Positions 52,905 through 62,323 of a stretch of 64,000 nt of DNA are shown here, piece after piece; position 1 is the stretch's first letter; the number at the start of each line of letters is the position of its first letter. The DNA is from JANSWP01 sp041941305 (GTDB lineage Bacteria; Bacteroidota; Bacteroidia; Chitinophagales; Saprospiraceae). The DNA is taken from the NCBI GenBank assembly GCA_041941305.1, contig JBGTQJ010000006.1, positions 1-64,000 on the forward strand, read 5' to 3'. Below the pieces are notes generated by a model that saw only the letters and a program-made list of their open reading frames with translations, did no database searches and had not been told where the DNA came from. The position numbers were made by a program, and so were the translations under genes.

Positions 52905-54389
52905 ATGCTAGAAATACTCCAACATTTTCAGGAACCCTGGGCAATCAGAGCCTTACTAGCTTCCTCTATGGTAGGATTGATGTGTGGTGTCTTGGGAAGC
53001 TTTATTGTCTTGAGAAATATGGCTTTGATAGGGGATGCACTGGCGCATGCTATTTTGCCAGGAGTGGTGCTGGCTTTTGTCATTGTTGGAGGATATTCAA
53101 CTTTAGGTTTCTTTGCTGGTTCTGTGATTGCAGGACTTTTTGCCGCAGTAGGCATTACCTGGATTCAGCAAAATGTGAAAACCAAGAATGACGCGGCGAT
53201 AGGAATTGTTTTTACAGCCATGTTTGCTATAGGGGTTATAGGCATTTCCAAAATCAGTCGTCAGCCAGGAGTACATCTGGATTTGGTAGATTTCCTTTTT
53301 GGAAAAGTATTGGGGGTATCAAACGAAGATTTGTATTTGACAGCAGCTGTGATGGTTTTTGTTTTTGCCAGCATCATTATTTTCTACAGGCATCTTTTTG
53401 TAGCGACATTCCAGCCAGTAATTGCAGAGACGATGGGCATTTCTGTAAAGACCATTCATTATTTTTTGATGCTTCTATTGTCTTTTGCAGTAGTGGCTTC
53501 CCTCCGAACAGTAGGTTTGATTTTGGTAGTTGCCATGTTGATTACTCCGGCAGCTACGGCATTATTGTTGTCCAATCGTTTGCATTGGGTGATCACCCTT
53601 TCGGGAATTATTGGTTTGTTTTCAGCTATAATAGGATTGATTGTTTCCATTGCATTCGACCTTACGCCTGGACCTGCAATGGCAGTGGTGGCTACACTTT
53701 TTTATGTTTTAGCTGCTTTTTTTGCTCCTCAAAGGGGATTGGTATTCAAATATTTCCAGAAAAGAAAGTTACGGGTCAAAATTCAAATGGAAGATATTTT
53801 GAAGCAAACTTTCCGCCTGCAGCAGTCCGATTCCCTGAATATTGAGAACCTTTTGGGAAGATTGGGTTTTAAAAAAGCTACCTTGATCAATCACCTTTCA
53901 ATATTGCGTCACCGAAATTTAGTAGAAAAGGATTCACTTGTTCTAACAAAAGAAGGCTTAGGTGCTGCCAGAAAGCTCGTCCGTGCACATCGACTCTGGG
54001 AAACTTATCTGGTTGATAAAGTTGGGCTAAGTGCTGAGCAAATTCACGAAGATGCAGAGAAATACGAGCATTTATTGACCGAAGAAATTTTGGATGAAGT
54101 AGATCGGACATTGGGATATCCAGCGCTCGATCCTCACGGCTCTCCCATCCCCACAAAACAGGGTATGCCGGAGTTTCCACTTATCAATTTGGAAATATTG
54201 CAAAAAGCCAAAATTGCTCAAAAGCAGATGAGCGAACACATTAGCTCAAAATTGTGGCAATTGGGTTTGTTGCCTGAGATGAGTTTTTCAATACAAAAAA
54301 AGGACGAAAATGTAGTGGAGATTGAGCAAGCTGGAAAGAGAATTGAATTGCCTTCCGAGCTTGCCCAAAAAGTGAATATTATTATTTGA
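52905..54389 (+). CDS. Metal ABC permease fused to a DtxR/MntR-like regulator
   Basis: A 494-residue fusion. Residues 1-285 are a ZnuB/TroC/MntB-type permease with eight or so hydrophobic segments (ALIGDALAHAILPGVVLAF, GLILVVAMLITPAATALLLS). Residues about 295-494 resemble DtxR/MntR: a winged helix with LLGRLGFKKATLINHLSILRHRNLVEKD, then the dimerisation and metal region RLWETYLVDKVGLSAEQIHEDAEKYEH and the HGSPIP motif. The His/Glu residues for metal are present. The predicted cargo is Mn, Fe or Zn. No ATPase or binding protein lies adjacent. A 36-bp palindrome upstream suggests autoregulation. Confidence 0.88.
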   Translation: MLEILQHFQEPWAIRALLASSMVGLMCGVLGSFIVLRNMALIGDALAHAILPGVVLAFVIVGGYSTLGFFAGSVIAGLFAAVGITWIQQNVKTKNDAAIGIVFTAMFAIGVIGISKISRQPGVHLDLVDFLFGKVLGVSNEDLYLTAAVMVFVFASIIIFYRHLFVATFQPVIAETMGISVKTIHYFLMLLLSFAVVASLRTVGLILVVAMLITPAATALLLSNRLHWVITLSGIIGLFSAIIGLIVSIAFDLTPGPAMAVVATLFYVLAAFFAPQRGLVFKYFQKRKLRVKIQMEDILKQTFRLQQSDSLNIENLLGRLGFKKATLINHLSILRHRNLVEKDSLVLTKEGLGAARKLVRAHRLWETYLVDKVGLSAEQIHEDAEKYEHLLTEEILDEVDRTLGYPALDPHGSPIPTKQGMPEFPLINLEILQKAKIAQKQMSEHISSKLWQLGLLPEMSFSIQKKDENVVEIEQAGKRIELPSELAQKVNIII

Positions 54390-54394
54390 GAATC

Positions 54395-54889
54395 TTATAG
54401 GTTTATCTCAAATTCTCCATTGGTGATTGCTACTTCTTCCTGAGTGGCATCAGGCAAAAACCTTTTTCCACTAAATTGAAAAGTACCTTTTACTTTGTTA
54501 TTATTGTAGGTAGTAAAGGTGATACTTCCCGTACCCAATCCTCCTGAAGCAACGAATGCATTGCCATCCGAAATTGAAAGTTTGTATTGTGGGGTAAACT
54601 GACCACCAGCAACTGTGAAGGTGTCTCCGGCAGAGACGGCACCCAATACGGTCATAATGATTAAAGAACCATCATCTGCTTCAGCCTGAATGGTATGACT
54701 ACCCATCACATCGGCATATACGACACCATTGTTTGTGTTTTTGGAACTCCAACTACTGCCGTCGATGAGTGCAGTCATGGTGCCATTTCCTACATCCGTA
54801 CCAGCTGGTTCAGAATCCTTATTACAGGAAGACATGCATAGTGAAAAAAACAGGATTGCAAAAAAAGATAATTTCATTGATTGTTTCAT
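54395..54889 (-). CDS. DUF6252-like lipoprotein
   Basis: A 164-residue exported protein with lipobox-like CMSSC (Cys 22) and a beta-rich mature domain (MTALIDGSSWSS, SGGLGTGSITFTTYNNNKVKGTFQFSG) that fits a small Bacteroidota lipoprotein family, DUF6252. Function unknown. It converges with the permease-regulator fusion, 5 bases apart, and follows the OmpA-family gene on the same strand, with a dispersed repeat between them. Confidence 0.7.
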   Translation of the reverse strand: MKQSMKLSFFAILFFSLCMSSCNKDSEPAGTDVGNGTMTALIDGSSWSSKNTNNGVVYADVMGSHTIQAEADDGSLIIMTVLGAVSAGDTFTVAGGQFTPQYKLSISDGNAFVASGGLGTGSITFTTYNNNKVKGTFQFSGKRFLPDATQEEVAITNGEFEINL

Positions 54890-54925
54890 TTTAGGTTATT
54901 TTAATTGTTGAATTGCAACAAGAGC

Positions 54926-55004
54926 AGACCTTATTCGAAAAGACCTTGTAGGGATAGGGGAAGCCCTCAACGGTCCACCATTCACCGTCAACCGAATAGA
55001 GTTT
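54926..55004 (-). repeat. Dispersed fold-back repeat, copy 2
   Basis: The reverse complement aligns over its whole length with 14117-14191, with about ten substitutions and a small insertion. The shared blocks include TATTCGGTTG, the AATGG..GGAC..GTTGA core, GGCTTCCC and TCTTTTCGAATAA. It lies 8 bases behind the OmpA-family stop. Confidence 0.7.
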
Positions 55005-55011
55005 GGCGTAT

Positions 55012-55992
55012 TCAGATTTTTCGAACGAGTTCTACTCTACGGTTTAATTTACGTCCAGCCTCAGAGGTGTTATTGGATTTTGGAGAGAGTGGGCCTACTC
55101 CCTGTCCTTCCAATCGACTCCTTGAAATCTGGTAATCATTGACCAAGGCCTCCACTACAGATTTGGACCTTTTTTCTGCCAATTCCAGGTTATAGACGAG
55201 CGTGCCTTTCATATCTGTATGTCCAACCACATAGAGGGAAACTTTGGCGTGCTTTTTTAAATATTCTGCGATAGCATCGAGCGTTTCTTTTGATTCCGGT
55301 TTTATGCTTGCTTTGTCGAAATCGAAATAAATACCATATAAGGCGACACTCCCGTTCATTTCTATTTCACGAGCAATGTAATCTGCATCTACTTCAATTT
55401 TTCCATCATCCAGTGGCGCTTCCTCTATAATGTCTAGCAGGACAACAGTCTCTTCGGTAGTAAATTGATAAGAAGTAAGTACGATGTAAACATTTCCAGT
55501 GGACCTCTCCAATTTGGCAGCTACATAACCTGCTCCTCCAGAGGTTGCAGAGCCTCGCAGGAGTGCAACCCCTGTATTTGTGGGGATTGGATTTTTGAGG
55601 TAGGCAGCCTCCAGCCAGGTTTTGCCACCAACTTCTTTCGATACATTTCTCTGAGGGTGGAGTCCTTTTGCCAGTATATCAAAACCAGCTCGGGTAATTG
55701 AATTTCTGTAGTTTTGGTAGACCTCACTCATGGTGGCTCCACTTTTTACTACATAATAAATGCGCTGCACTTTACCTTCTACATCAATCCATTTATCAAT
55801 AGCCCGGTATCCAGCATATTTACCAGTAGCGACGTGATATTCCATAAATTCCTGTGTTTCACACCAGCCAATTTTTGCTTCTGGAAATCTAGTGATTAAT
55901 GGGTGATCCTCACATCCTGCCAAGTCATCCTGAGCGAATGATATCTGGCAAAGTAATATTCCAAAGAATAAGAGATTTAGCTTTTGTTTCAT
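55012..55992 (-). CDS. OmpA-family outer-membrane protein
   Basis: A 326-residue exported protein. The signal peptide ends near residue 20 (ISFAQ). A unique domain follows (about 25-205). The peptidoglycan-binding OmpA domain is C-terminal (about 215-326): YFDFDKASIKPESKETLDAIAEYL, VVGHTDMKGT and LNRRVELV, with the Asp and Arg that hold diaminopimelate. There is no beta-barrel. It probably tethers the outer membrane to the wall. A dispersed repeat lies directly behind it. Confidence 0.88.
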   Translation of the reverse strand: MKQKLNLLFFGILLCQISFAQDDLAGCEDHPLITRFPEAKIGWCETQEFMEYHVATGKYAGYRAIDKWIDVEGKVQRIYYVVKSGATMSEVYQNYRNSITRAGFDILAKGLHPQRNVSKEVGGKTWLEAAYLKNPIPTNTGVALLRGSATSGGAGYVAAKLERSTGNVYIVLTSYQFTTEETVVLLDIIEEAPLDDGKIEVDADYIAREIEMNGSVALYGIYFDFDKASIKPESKETLDAIAEYLKKHAKVSLYVVGHTDMKGTLVYNLELAEKRSKSVVEALVNDYQISRSRLEGQGVGPLSPKSNNTSEAGRKLNRRVELVRKI

Positions 55993-56052
55993 GATGAATT
56001 GATGATTGATTTTAAAAAGTTGTCAAAATTATTGCGGACTATATACAATGAG

Positions 56053-57438
56053 CTAAGGGTTTAGAACCAATTTGTCTTTTTTGATGATTTTTCCATTAGC
56101 ATCAGTGATTTGATAAAAATAAATGCCCCCGGATAGGCTCATATGGTTCATTTGAATGCCTTCAGAAATATTTTTCCAACGATTGACCAATTGCCCAAAA
56201 GCAGTATAAAGTGCAAATTCTGTATCCACAGGAAGAAGTTCTTCCCCATCTATTTTTAGCCAATCTTTAGCGGGGTTGGGATAAACACGCAAAGACGCGT
56301 CTATTTTTTCCTCTTCAACAGCAGTTGTATTATCTCTATTCAAAATCCAGGTTCGATTGGTTGCTTGGCCATTAATAATTTCAGGAGTGGTGCTAATTGC
56401 GAAAACACTGCTATCTGGTAGAAGACGGAGTTTTGGCGAACTGAGGGGACCGACTTCGGTAGTTTCAGTAATAGACCAGGAATTGTTTTCTGGATCATAA
56501 ACCTGGATCAATTTGGTATCGGTTGGTTGAGTGATATCTCCAAACCCGAAGGTCAATACTTTTCCATCTGGCATTAAAATAGCCGAGCGCGCATTTGTTC
56601 CACCATTGTAAGGTATTTCAGAGACATCCGTTGCTGTGCGGGAAACTGGATCGTAAATAGACAATGCATTGCCAAAAGAGAATTGGAGATCCATGGTTAC
56701 GACTTCTCCGTTTAAAAGTTTAACAACTCCTTGTTGGTATAAATCGTTTTCCGGAGGATCGAGATAGAACAGGTTTCCACCAGTGGGGACAGCATTCGGT
56801 ATAAAGATTTGCCCTCCTGCACCAGTAAATAAAATCTCTCCATTATCAAGTAATACAGTGGTCGAACCCCCGGCATCCAAAGGAGCGGGTGCATCCTGAT
56901 CTGTCCAGGTTTCTGAGCCGGGCAGATAAATGCTGAAATCAGCATTGGTTGTTGAAAGCAATACATAATCTCCTGGAAGGCTAAGTGCAAAATGCCCTGT
57001 GTATATGGGGTTGAAAAAATCAAACCCTCCCACTTCTCTCCATTGCATGGTATTCAGCTCAAAAATTTGACTCCGTTGTTCTTTCCCGGAAAAATCTTTT
57101 GTGCCGCCAATGCAAAAAATATCTCCATTTTCAAAAGTAATTGTAGCAGCTTGTGCAACGGGATAGACCATATCTGCAAGTTGGGTCCAGGTTTCTGTTT
57201 GCCAATTGTAACGCCAGGTTTTATTGCTGGCATTGGGAAATTGTGCTGTTCCGCCAAAGACCAATACATCCCCATTGGGAAGGCTTGCTGAATTGAAATG
57301 TTGGAGCTCAGTAGGTATGGGTGTCGTTTCGCGATAAGGTACATTTTGCGCCTGAGACAATAGTATGCCCATCGCTGCGCAAAACAGCAGGTATAGTTTT
57401 TTCATGATGGTGAATGTTTTTGTAGCCGCCCAATTCAT
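56053..57438 (-). CDS. Kelch-repeat T9SS cargo protein
   Basis: A 461-residue secreted protein. The Met at residue 12 (57403-57405, MKKLYLLF) starts a normal signal peptide and is the likely start. A Kelch/galactose-oxidase-type propeller follows (about 35-365), with blades such as LPNGDVLVFGGT, FENGDIFCIGGT and LPDSSVFAIS. The T9SS type A sorting domain closes it (LRVYPNPAKDWLKI to KDKLVLNP). No galactose-oxidase copper site is evident. It lies downstream of a LuxR-type regulator and sensor kinase on the same strand and might be a target, but a hairpin separates it. Confidence 0.82.
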   Translation of the reverse strand: MNWAATKTFTIMKKLYLLFCAAMGILLSQAQNVPYRETTPIPTELQHFNSASLPNGDVLVFGGTAQFPNASNKTWRYNWQTETWTQLADMVYPVAQAATITFENGDIFCIGGTKDFSGKEQRSQIFELNTMQWREVGGFDFFNPIYTGHFALSLPGDYVLLSTTNADFSIYLPGSETWTDQDAPAPLDAGGSTTVLLDNGEILFTGAGGQIFIPNAVPTGGNLFYLDPPENDLYQQGVVKLLNGEVVTMDLQFSFGNALSIYDPVSRTATDVSEIPYNGGTNARSAILMPDGKVLTFGFGDITQPTDTKLIQVYDPENNSWSITETTEVGPLSSPKLRLLPDSSVFAISTTPEIINGQATNRTWILNRDNTTAVEEEKIDASLRVYPNPAKDWLKIDGEELLPVDTEFALYTAFGQLVNRWKNISEGIQMNHMSLSGGIYFYQITDANGKIIKKDKLVLNP

Positions 57439-57493
57439 TGGGCAAGCTTTAGATTATTAATTTTCTGATAGCCTACCCAATGAATCGGTGGGT
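57426..57493. terminator. Inverted repeat between regulator and Kelch gene
   Basis: ATTCATTGGG and neighbouring bases pair with CCCAATGAAT around a 30-nt AT-rich loop; the outer parts match only partly. A likely stop for the sensor-regulator operon. Confidence 0.4.
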
Positions 57494-57569
57494 TTAAAAA
57501 GCAATTCAAAGTTAATCCGGGAAAGAAGGGACATCAATGACCCATTTGGGTAATTTTGAAAAAATCAAA

Positions 57570-58208
57570 TCAGTTTTTGACAAGTCGGTGTTGTAAGGCT
57601 TTGGAAACTGCTTCTGCTCTGGTGTGGACGTGCAATTTGGAGTAAATATTTTTGATATGTGCTTTAACGGTATTTGTCGAAATAAACAATTGAGCAGCAA
57701 TGGTTTTATAATTTTCTCCATCGCAAAGCATTTTCAATACTTCTCGTTCTCTCTCCGAAAGTGGGTTTTGAAGACCGGGATGAAAAGAACGAACAACTTT
57801 CCTGGCAATGGAAGCACTCATTGGAGCGCCACCTTCAAAAGCTTCTTTAATAGCTTGTAACAATCGAACCGGTGGCAGCCCTTTCACCAAATAACCCATC
57901 GCTCCGGCACAAAGTGCATCAAAAACGATTTCCGTTTCTTCATGCACAGTGAGCATGATCACAGGAAGTTGTGGAAGTACTTTGTTTAAAATCTTAACCC
58001 CCTCAATACCAGACATTTGTGGCAAGTCTACATCCATTAATGCCAAATCAGGAGGACTGTTCTCTAGTTGTGGTATAGCGTCTTCGCAGGATTCAAAAGA
58101 TTGTACACAGGAATATCCGGGCGAGCCGTCAATCAATAAGGTCATTAGTTGCCGAATGTCAGCATCGTCTTCGATGATAGCAACTCTTATAGGTTTTGAA
58201 TTGATCAT
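57570..58208 (-). CDS. NarL/LuxR-family response regulator
   Basis: A 212-residue regulator. The receiver (about 5-120) has IIEDDADIR, the phospho-acceptor Asp in LALMDVDLPQMSG (near 56), the Thr of MLTVHEE and the Lys of LVKGL. A LuxR-type HTH follows (about 148-205: LSEREREVLKMLCDGENYKTIAAQLFISTNTVKAHIKNIYSKL). It lies behind the propeller-type kinase gene and is its evident partner. An intergenic stretch of 145 bases separates them. Confidence 0.92.
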   Translation of the reverse strand: MINSKPIRVAIIEDDADIRQLMTLLIDGSPGYSCVQSFESCEDAIPQLENSPPDLALMDVDLPQMSGIEGVKILNKVLPQLPVIMLTVHEETEIVFDALCAGAMGYLVKGLPPVRLLQAIKEAFEGGAPMSASIARKVVRSFHPGLQNPLSEREREVLKMLCDGENYKTIAAQLFISTNTVKAHIKNIYSKLHVHTRAEAVSKALQHRLVKN

Positions 58209-58353
58209 TTTTTGAAAATGGTAGCACAGATTTCCAGAACCCTGAAAACAGAATTATTTATTGGATCAATTGGAGAAGACTCTGGAGTACTGCGGTACGT
58301 TTAGAGTTTTAAACATGCTCTTAGCTCAAAATTAGATTTTCTCTTTTGGTTTT

Positions 58354-61300
58354 TCAATTACCCATTTGGGTGATTTCCATTTCGAGGCAAATCTCGGTTC
58401 CTCCCGATATTTCGGATGAGATTTTAAGATTCGCACCTAATTTTTCCGCCCTGGCATTCATGTTTTTTAATCCATTTCCCTCTGTTTTTTCCTCAGGATT
58501 AAAACCCACGCCATTGTCCTTAAGCCTGATACGCTGTTTTTGTTCGTCTATATAGACTTCAAGTTGCGCTTCAGATGCCTTGGCGTATTTCAAACAATTA
58601 TTTATCGCTTCCTTAAAAATCAAAAGCAAGTGGCGACGTTGGGTACTGTTTAAAGTGATTTTTTTGTGAATTTCAGAAATCCCTGTGGCAGAAAAATGAG
58701 TATCGGAATATTCAAAAATGCTGTTGGCAAAAGCTTTCAATCGGCTGAGGGTTTCATAAAGGTTGTCATTGGCGGGATCCAATACCCAAATAAAATCCCG
58801 CATACCGGTTCGCAATTCCTGAATGTTCTCTTCAATTTGAATCAAAAGACTATTTAATGATTGGTTTTCAGAAGATTGCCGCTTGGCCATTTCTGTCATG
58901 AGAGAGATTTTTGTGATTTTGTTTCCCGCTTCATCGTGAAAATCCCGAGCACTGCGCCGGCGGAATTGTTCCCGTTCCTTCAATTTTGCTTGTTCTATTT
59001 TTCTTATTGAACTTACTCTAAACCAAATCACGCCATAAATTGCAGCTCCCAAAGCGAGTAAATAAAGCAAATAAGCCCACCAGGTTTTCCATGGAGGCGA
59101 CAGCATTTCAATTTGAATCGTTTTGGGTGTTTCATTCCAGATTCCGTCATAATTGGCTGCTTTTACTTTAAAGGTATAAATCCCCGGAGCCAAATTGGGA
59201 TATCCAGCATATCTTCTTGTTCCACAGTTGACCCAATCTTCATCCAGACCTTCCATTTGATAGGCATATGTATTTTTTTCTATGTGCCTATGACTCAGCC
59301 CTGCAAACTCAAAAGCGATAAAGTTTTGGTGGTGTGGTAAAGTTATTTTTGAAAGGTGGTTGATACTGTTTTGAATTGAAAACTGTTTTTTATTTTCCGC
59401 TACCTGAATTGGCACGGAGGAATTAAACAATTGAAAATCAGTCAATACAACTTCAGGAAGATGTTTGTAGGGTTTTATATCTTTTGGGTTGAAAATAGTC
59501 AGTCCACCTACTCCACCGAAACACAATCTTCCATTTTGAGTTTTGTAGAAAGCATGTTGATTAAATTCATTCGAGGACAAACCGTTGCTGGTATCAAAGT
59601 TTTGAGTATGTAGGACACCATCTTTGAAATCAATTTTTGAAATTCCATTATTCGTACTTACCCAAAGGGAACCTGAATCGTCCTCTAGCATTCCATAGAT
59701 TACATTATTTGGAAGTCCGTCCTTTTCAAAAAATCTTTGAAATTGCCCTTGTCCATCATAGAGATTCAACCCATTTGCTGTACAAACCCAAATTCTCTTT
59801 TTGCTGTCTTCAAAAACAGACAAAACCATGTCATTGCTTAAGCTATTGGGCTGCTTAGGGTCGCTGATGTAACAGTCAAATTCTTTACTGGATTTATCCA
59901 TCTTGCAAAGTCCACCATCAGCGGTTGATATCCATAAAGTTTTATCCTGGGCTTGTTGTAAATGAAAAATGTAATTGCCCGAAAGAGAGGTACTGTCTTC
60001 CGGGGAGGAACGGAAAATTTCAAATTCTCTTGTTAAGGTATCTAATTTGTACAAGCCCAATCCTGAGGTGGCAATCCACACATCCCCTTTTTCGTCTTCA
60101 AAAACGTCATTGGAACCAATATTTGGATTAGGCTCGAAAGGAATTTGAAAAGCCTCCCAGAGCAGTTCTCCGTTATCGTAAAAAAAGCGAGCAAATCCCC
60201 CTCTACGAAGAGCAGCCCAAAAAGTCTGATTACTTCCCGGACTGATACTGATGATAAAGTCGTGCTGAATTTCGGGAAGGTATTCATTCTGGAAGCAGAA
60301 GAAATTGGGATCCTTGCCACTTCGGAAGTTTCTCATTTGCGTCAATCCCTCATCTGTACCAAGCCAAAGTATGCCATTTGGATCTTCCCACATTCCATGG
60401 GCAGATTGACCACAATTTTCGGGAGCCAGTTTGGAGAAAGAAATGTTCCAAAAAGGAGATTGATCAGTAGAAAATTGATTGATGCCTTTTTGTGTGCCTG
60501 CCCACATTTCTCCAGGTTCTATTTCTAAAAGACTGTAAATTAAATCGTTTGATATTGATTTGGCGTTTTGAGCATCGTGCTGAAAACGAAGGAAGTTTGC
60601 TGCTACTGAAGTAGTATTTAATGCACTTAGACCATTATTGGTCGCTAACCAAAGGATATGATTTTTATCTAAAAACAAGTCTGAAATAAAATTGGAGGGC
60701 AAACTGGAGGGAATCTTTGCATCAAAAAGATGGTGAGACAAGAAAGATACAGAGTCCAGATTGGGGAAAAACTGAATTTGAAACAAGCCATGACCTGTAC
60801 CCATCCAAAATCCATTTCCATTATTTGATTCAAATACATGAATTCCACCTTTTACCAAATAAGGCATTTTGGTTTTCCTAATCTTTCCAGAAATTACGTT
60901 CAAATGGAAAATTTGACCAATACTTCCAATAAGTAGAAATTCAGGTGAAATCAATTTGATTGAATATATGCTTCCAAAGGGCTCCTCATTTTTTGTCAAT
61001 AAGGGGATTTCGTGAAAAACCTCCTCTGTTGGATCAAACTTGAATAAACCTTGATCGGTGCCCAAAAAAATAAACCCATCAGGGCTTTGTTCAATGGCGC
61101 GAATGGAATTTTGTTTTGGGGAATTTCCAGTAAGAAATGTTTGAAATCTTTCCGTCTTTTTATCAAAACTGCACAGGCCACCTCCATAAGTTCCAATCCA
61201 GATTTTTCCATCTGTATCTTCAAATAATGTCCAGATATAATTATTGCTAAGACTAGTAGCATCTCCCGGTTCATTCCGAAAAATACTGAATTGGTAACCA

Positions 61301-61491
61301 TCAAAGCGATTCAACCCATCTTGTGTTCCAGCCCAGATGAAGCCCTCTTGATCTTTCAATAAGCAATTCACCAGACCCTGAGATAAGCCTTGATCAGTAG
61401 AAAGATGCTTGAAAAAGATTTGATCAGGTTGGGCAAATAATAAGAATGGCCAAAAGAAGAATATATATGCCGATAGCTTTCTCATACGCAC
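58354..61491 (-). CDS. Propeller-type sensor histidine kinase (HisKA_3)
   Basis: A 1045-residue membrane sensor. A signal peptide is followed by two-component regulator propellers (about 25-700; many blades of the WVGTQDGLNRFD type) and a Y_Y_Y domain (about 730-795). A membrane helix (WAYLLYLLALGAAIYGVIW) leads to a HisKA_3 domain with the phospho-accepting His in ARDFHDEAGNKITK. The ATPase has NCLKYAKAS, DNGVGF and GNGLKNM. The HisKA_3 type fits the NarL-family regulator encoded next. The input is probably a carbohydrate fragment, by analogy with HTCS propellers, but this is unproven. Confidence 0.92.
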   Translation of the reverse strand: MRMRKLSAYIFFFWPFLLFAQPDQIFFKHLSTDQGLSQGLVNCLLKDQEGFIWAGTQDGLNRFDGYQFSIFRNEPGDATSLSNNYIWTLFEDTDGKIWIGTYGGGLCSFDKKTERFQTFLTGNSPKQNSIRAIEQSPDGFIFLGTDQGLFKFDPTEEVFHEIPLLTKNEEPFGSIYSIKLISPEFLLIGSIGQIFHLNVISGKIRKTKMPYLVKGGIHVFESNNGNGFWMGTGHGLFQIQFFPNLDSVSFLSHHLFDAKIPSSLPSNFISDLFLDKNHILWLATNNGLSALNTTSVAANFLRFQHDAQNAKSISNDLIYSLLEIEPGEMWAGTQKGINQFSTDQSPFWNISFSKLAPENCGQSAHGMWEDPNGILWLGTDEGLTQMRNFRSGKDPNFFCFQNEYLPEIQHDFIISISPGSNQTFWAALRRGGFARFFYDNGELLWEAFQIPFEPNPNIGSNDVFEDEKGDVWIATSGLGLYKLDTLTREFEIFRSSPEDSTSLSGNYIFHLQQAQDKTLWISTADGGLCKMDKSSKEFDCYISDPKQPNSLSNDMVLSVFEDSKKRIWVCTANGLNLYDGQGQFQRFFEKDGLPNNVIYGMLEDDSGSLWVSTNNGISKIDFKDGVLHTQNFDTSNGLSSNEFNQHAFYKTQNGRLCFGGVGGLTIFNPKDIKPYKHLPEVVLTDFQLFNSSVPIQVAENKKQFSIQNSINHLSKITLPHHQNFIAFEFAGLSHRHIEKNTYAYQMEGLDEDWVNCGTRRYAGYPNLAPGIYTFKVKAANYDGIWNETPKTIQIEMLSPPWKTWWAYLLYLLALGAAIYGVIWFRVSSIRKIEQAKLKEREQFRRRSARDFHDEAGNKITKISLMTEMAKRQSSENQSLNSLLIQIEENIQELRTGMRDFIWVLDPANDNLYETLSRLKAFANSIFEYSDTHFSATGISEIHKKITLNSTQRRHLLLIFKEAINNCLKYAKASEAQLEVYIDEQKQRIRLKDNGVGFNPEEKTEGNGLKNMNARAEKLGANLKISSEISGGTEICLEMEITQMGN

Positions 61492-61497
61492 AATTTA

Positions 61498-61664
61498 CTA
61501 AGAAGCTGTTAAAATTTAACCCGTTCCCCCATGAAAGTGTCTTTTTCCGTCTGCTAGCCAAATTTTTTTCGCCCATAGCGCTGCTATGCACTCTAAAAAT
61601 TGGACAAACAGACGAAAAAATCCATCTTACATGAAGAAAAAGCTAAATTTTAACAGCTTCTAAG
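61498..61664. mobile_element. 167-bp fold-back (MITE-like) element
   Basis: The 23-base terminal inverted repeats (core AGCTGTTAAAATTTA) at 61498-61520 and 61642-61664 differ at two positions. A second pair, TTTTCCGTCTG..CCAAATTTT (61542-61567) and its complement (61595-61620), and a central palindrome around CATAGCGCTGCTATG make the whole element one long hairpin. It has no coding capacity. It lies 6 bases upstream of the kinase start. Confidence 0.65.
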
Positions 61665-61730
61665 AAATCTTTATGCGAACAAAACGCTAATTCAAGATAT
61701 GGTAAGGAAATGGTATCTGACTTAGACTAT

Positions 61731-62309
61731 CTATTTTTCTAAATATTCCACAGCTGCCTCCAGTTCCTCGTAAAATTCAGCTCCATATTTTCTAATCAGC
61801 GCTTCTTTCACAAATTTGTAAATCGGTAATTTTTCTTTTTTACCCAATTCGCAAGCTGCTGAGCAAATATCCCATTCATCATAATTTAGGGCTTCAAAAT
61901 TCACTTTTTTGTTCCTTTTGACCCGAATCGGATATAAGTGGCAGGAGATGGGTTTTTTGAAATCAGTCACTCCTGCCTCATATGCCTTTTCAATTCCGCA
62001 TTTGGCAATGCCGTTTTTGTCATAGGTCATATAAGCACAGGCTGCGTTATCAATCAATGTCGTGCCATACTCCTTTGGCTTTTTATTGTAAACATATAGC
62101 CCCTGCTCCTCAATTGCCTTTTGACCTTCGATGGTCAAAAACGGTTTGATGTCCTCATAAATTCTTTCCAGCGTATGCAATTCCGCTGTTTCCAGGGGTG
62201 CACCATAATCACCTTCCCAACAGCAAGCCCCTTTACAGGCATTGAGGTTACAAAGAAATTGCTCCTGAACAATTTCCTCACTTACAAATATGTCTTGAAT
62301 GATGAGCAC
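61731..62309 (-). CDS. DUF3109 family Cys-rich protein
   Basis: A 192-residue cytoplasmic protein of DUF3109, a Bacteroidota family related to the YkgJ zinc- or iron-binding group. The conserved Cys clusters are complete: CNLNACKGACC near the start, AACAYMTYDKNGIAKCGIEKA in the middle, ISCHLYPIR, and DICSAACELG near the end. They probably bind a metal or iron-sulfur centre; this is unproven. The start region abuts a word-type hairpin and is divergent from the next gene. Confidence 0.85.
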   Translation of the reverse strand: MLIIQDIFVSEEIVQEQFLCNLNACKGACCWEGDYGAPLETAELHTLERIYEDIKPFLTIEGQKAIEEQGLYVYNKKPKEYGTTLIDNAACAYMTYDKNGIAKCGIEKAYEAGVTDFKKPISCHLYPIRVKRNKKVNFEALNYDEWDICSAACELGKKEKLPIYKFVKEALIRKYGAEFYEELEAAVEYLEK

Positions 62310-62323
62310 TTTTTTAATCTTGG

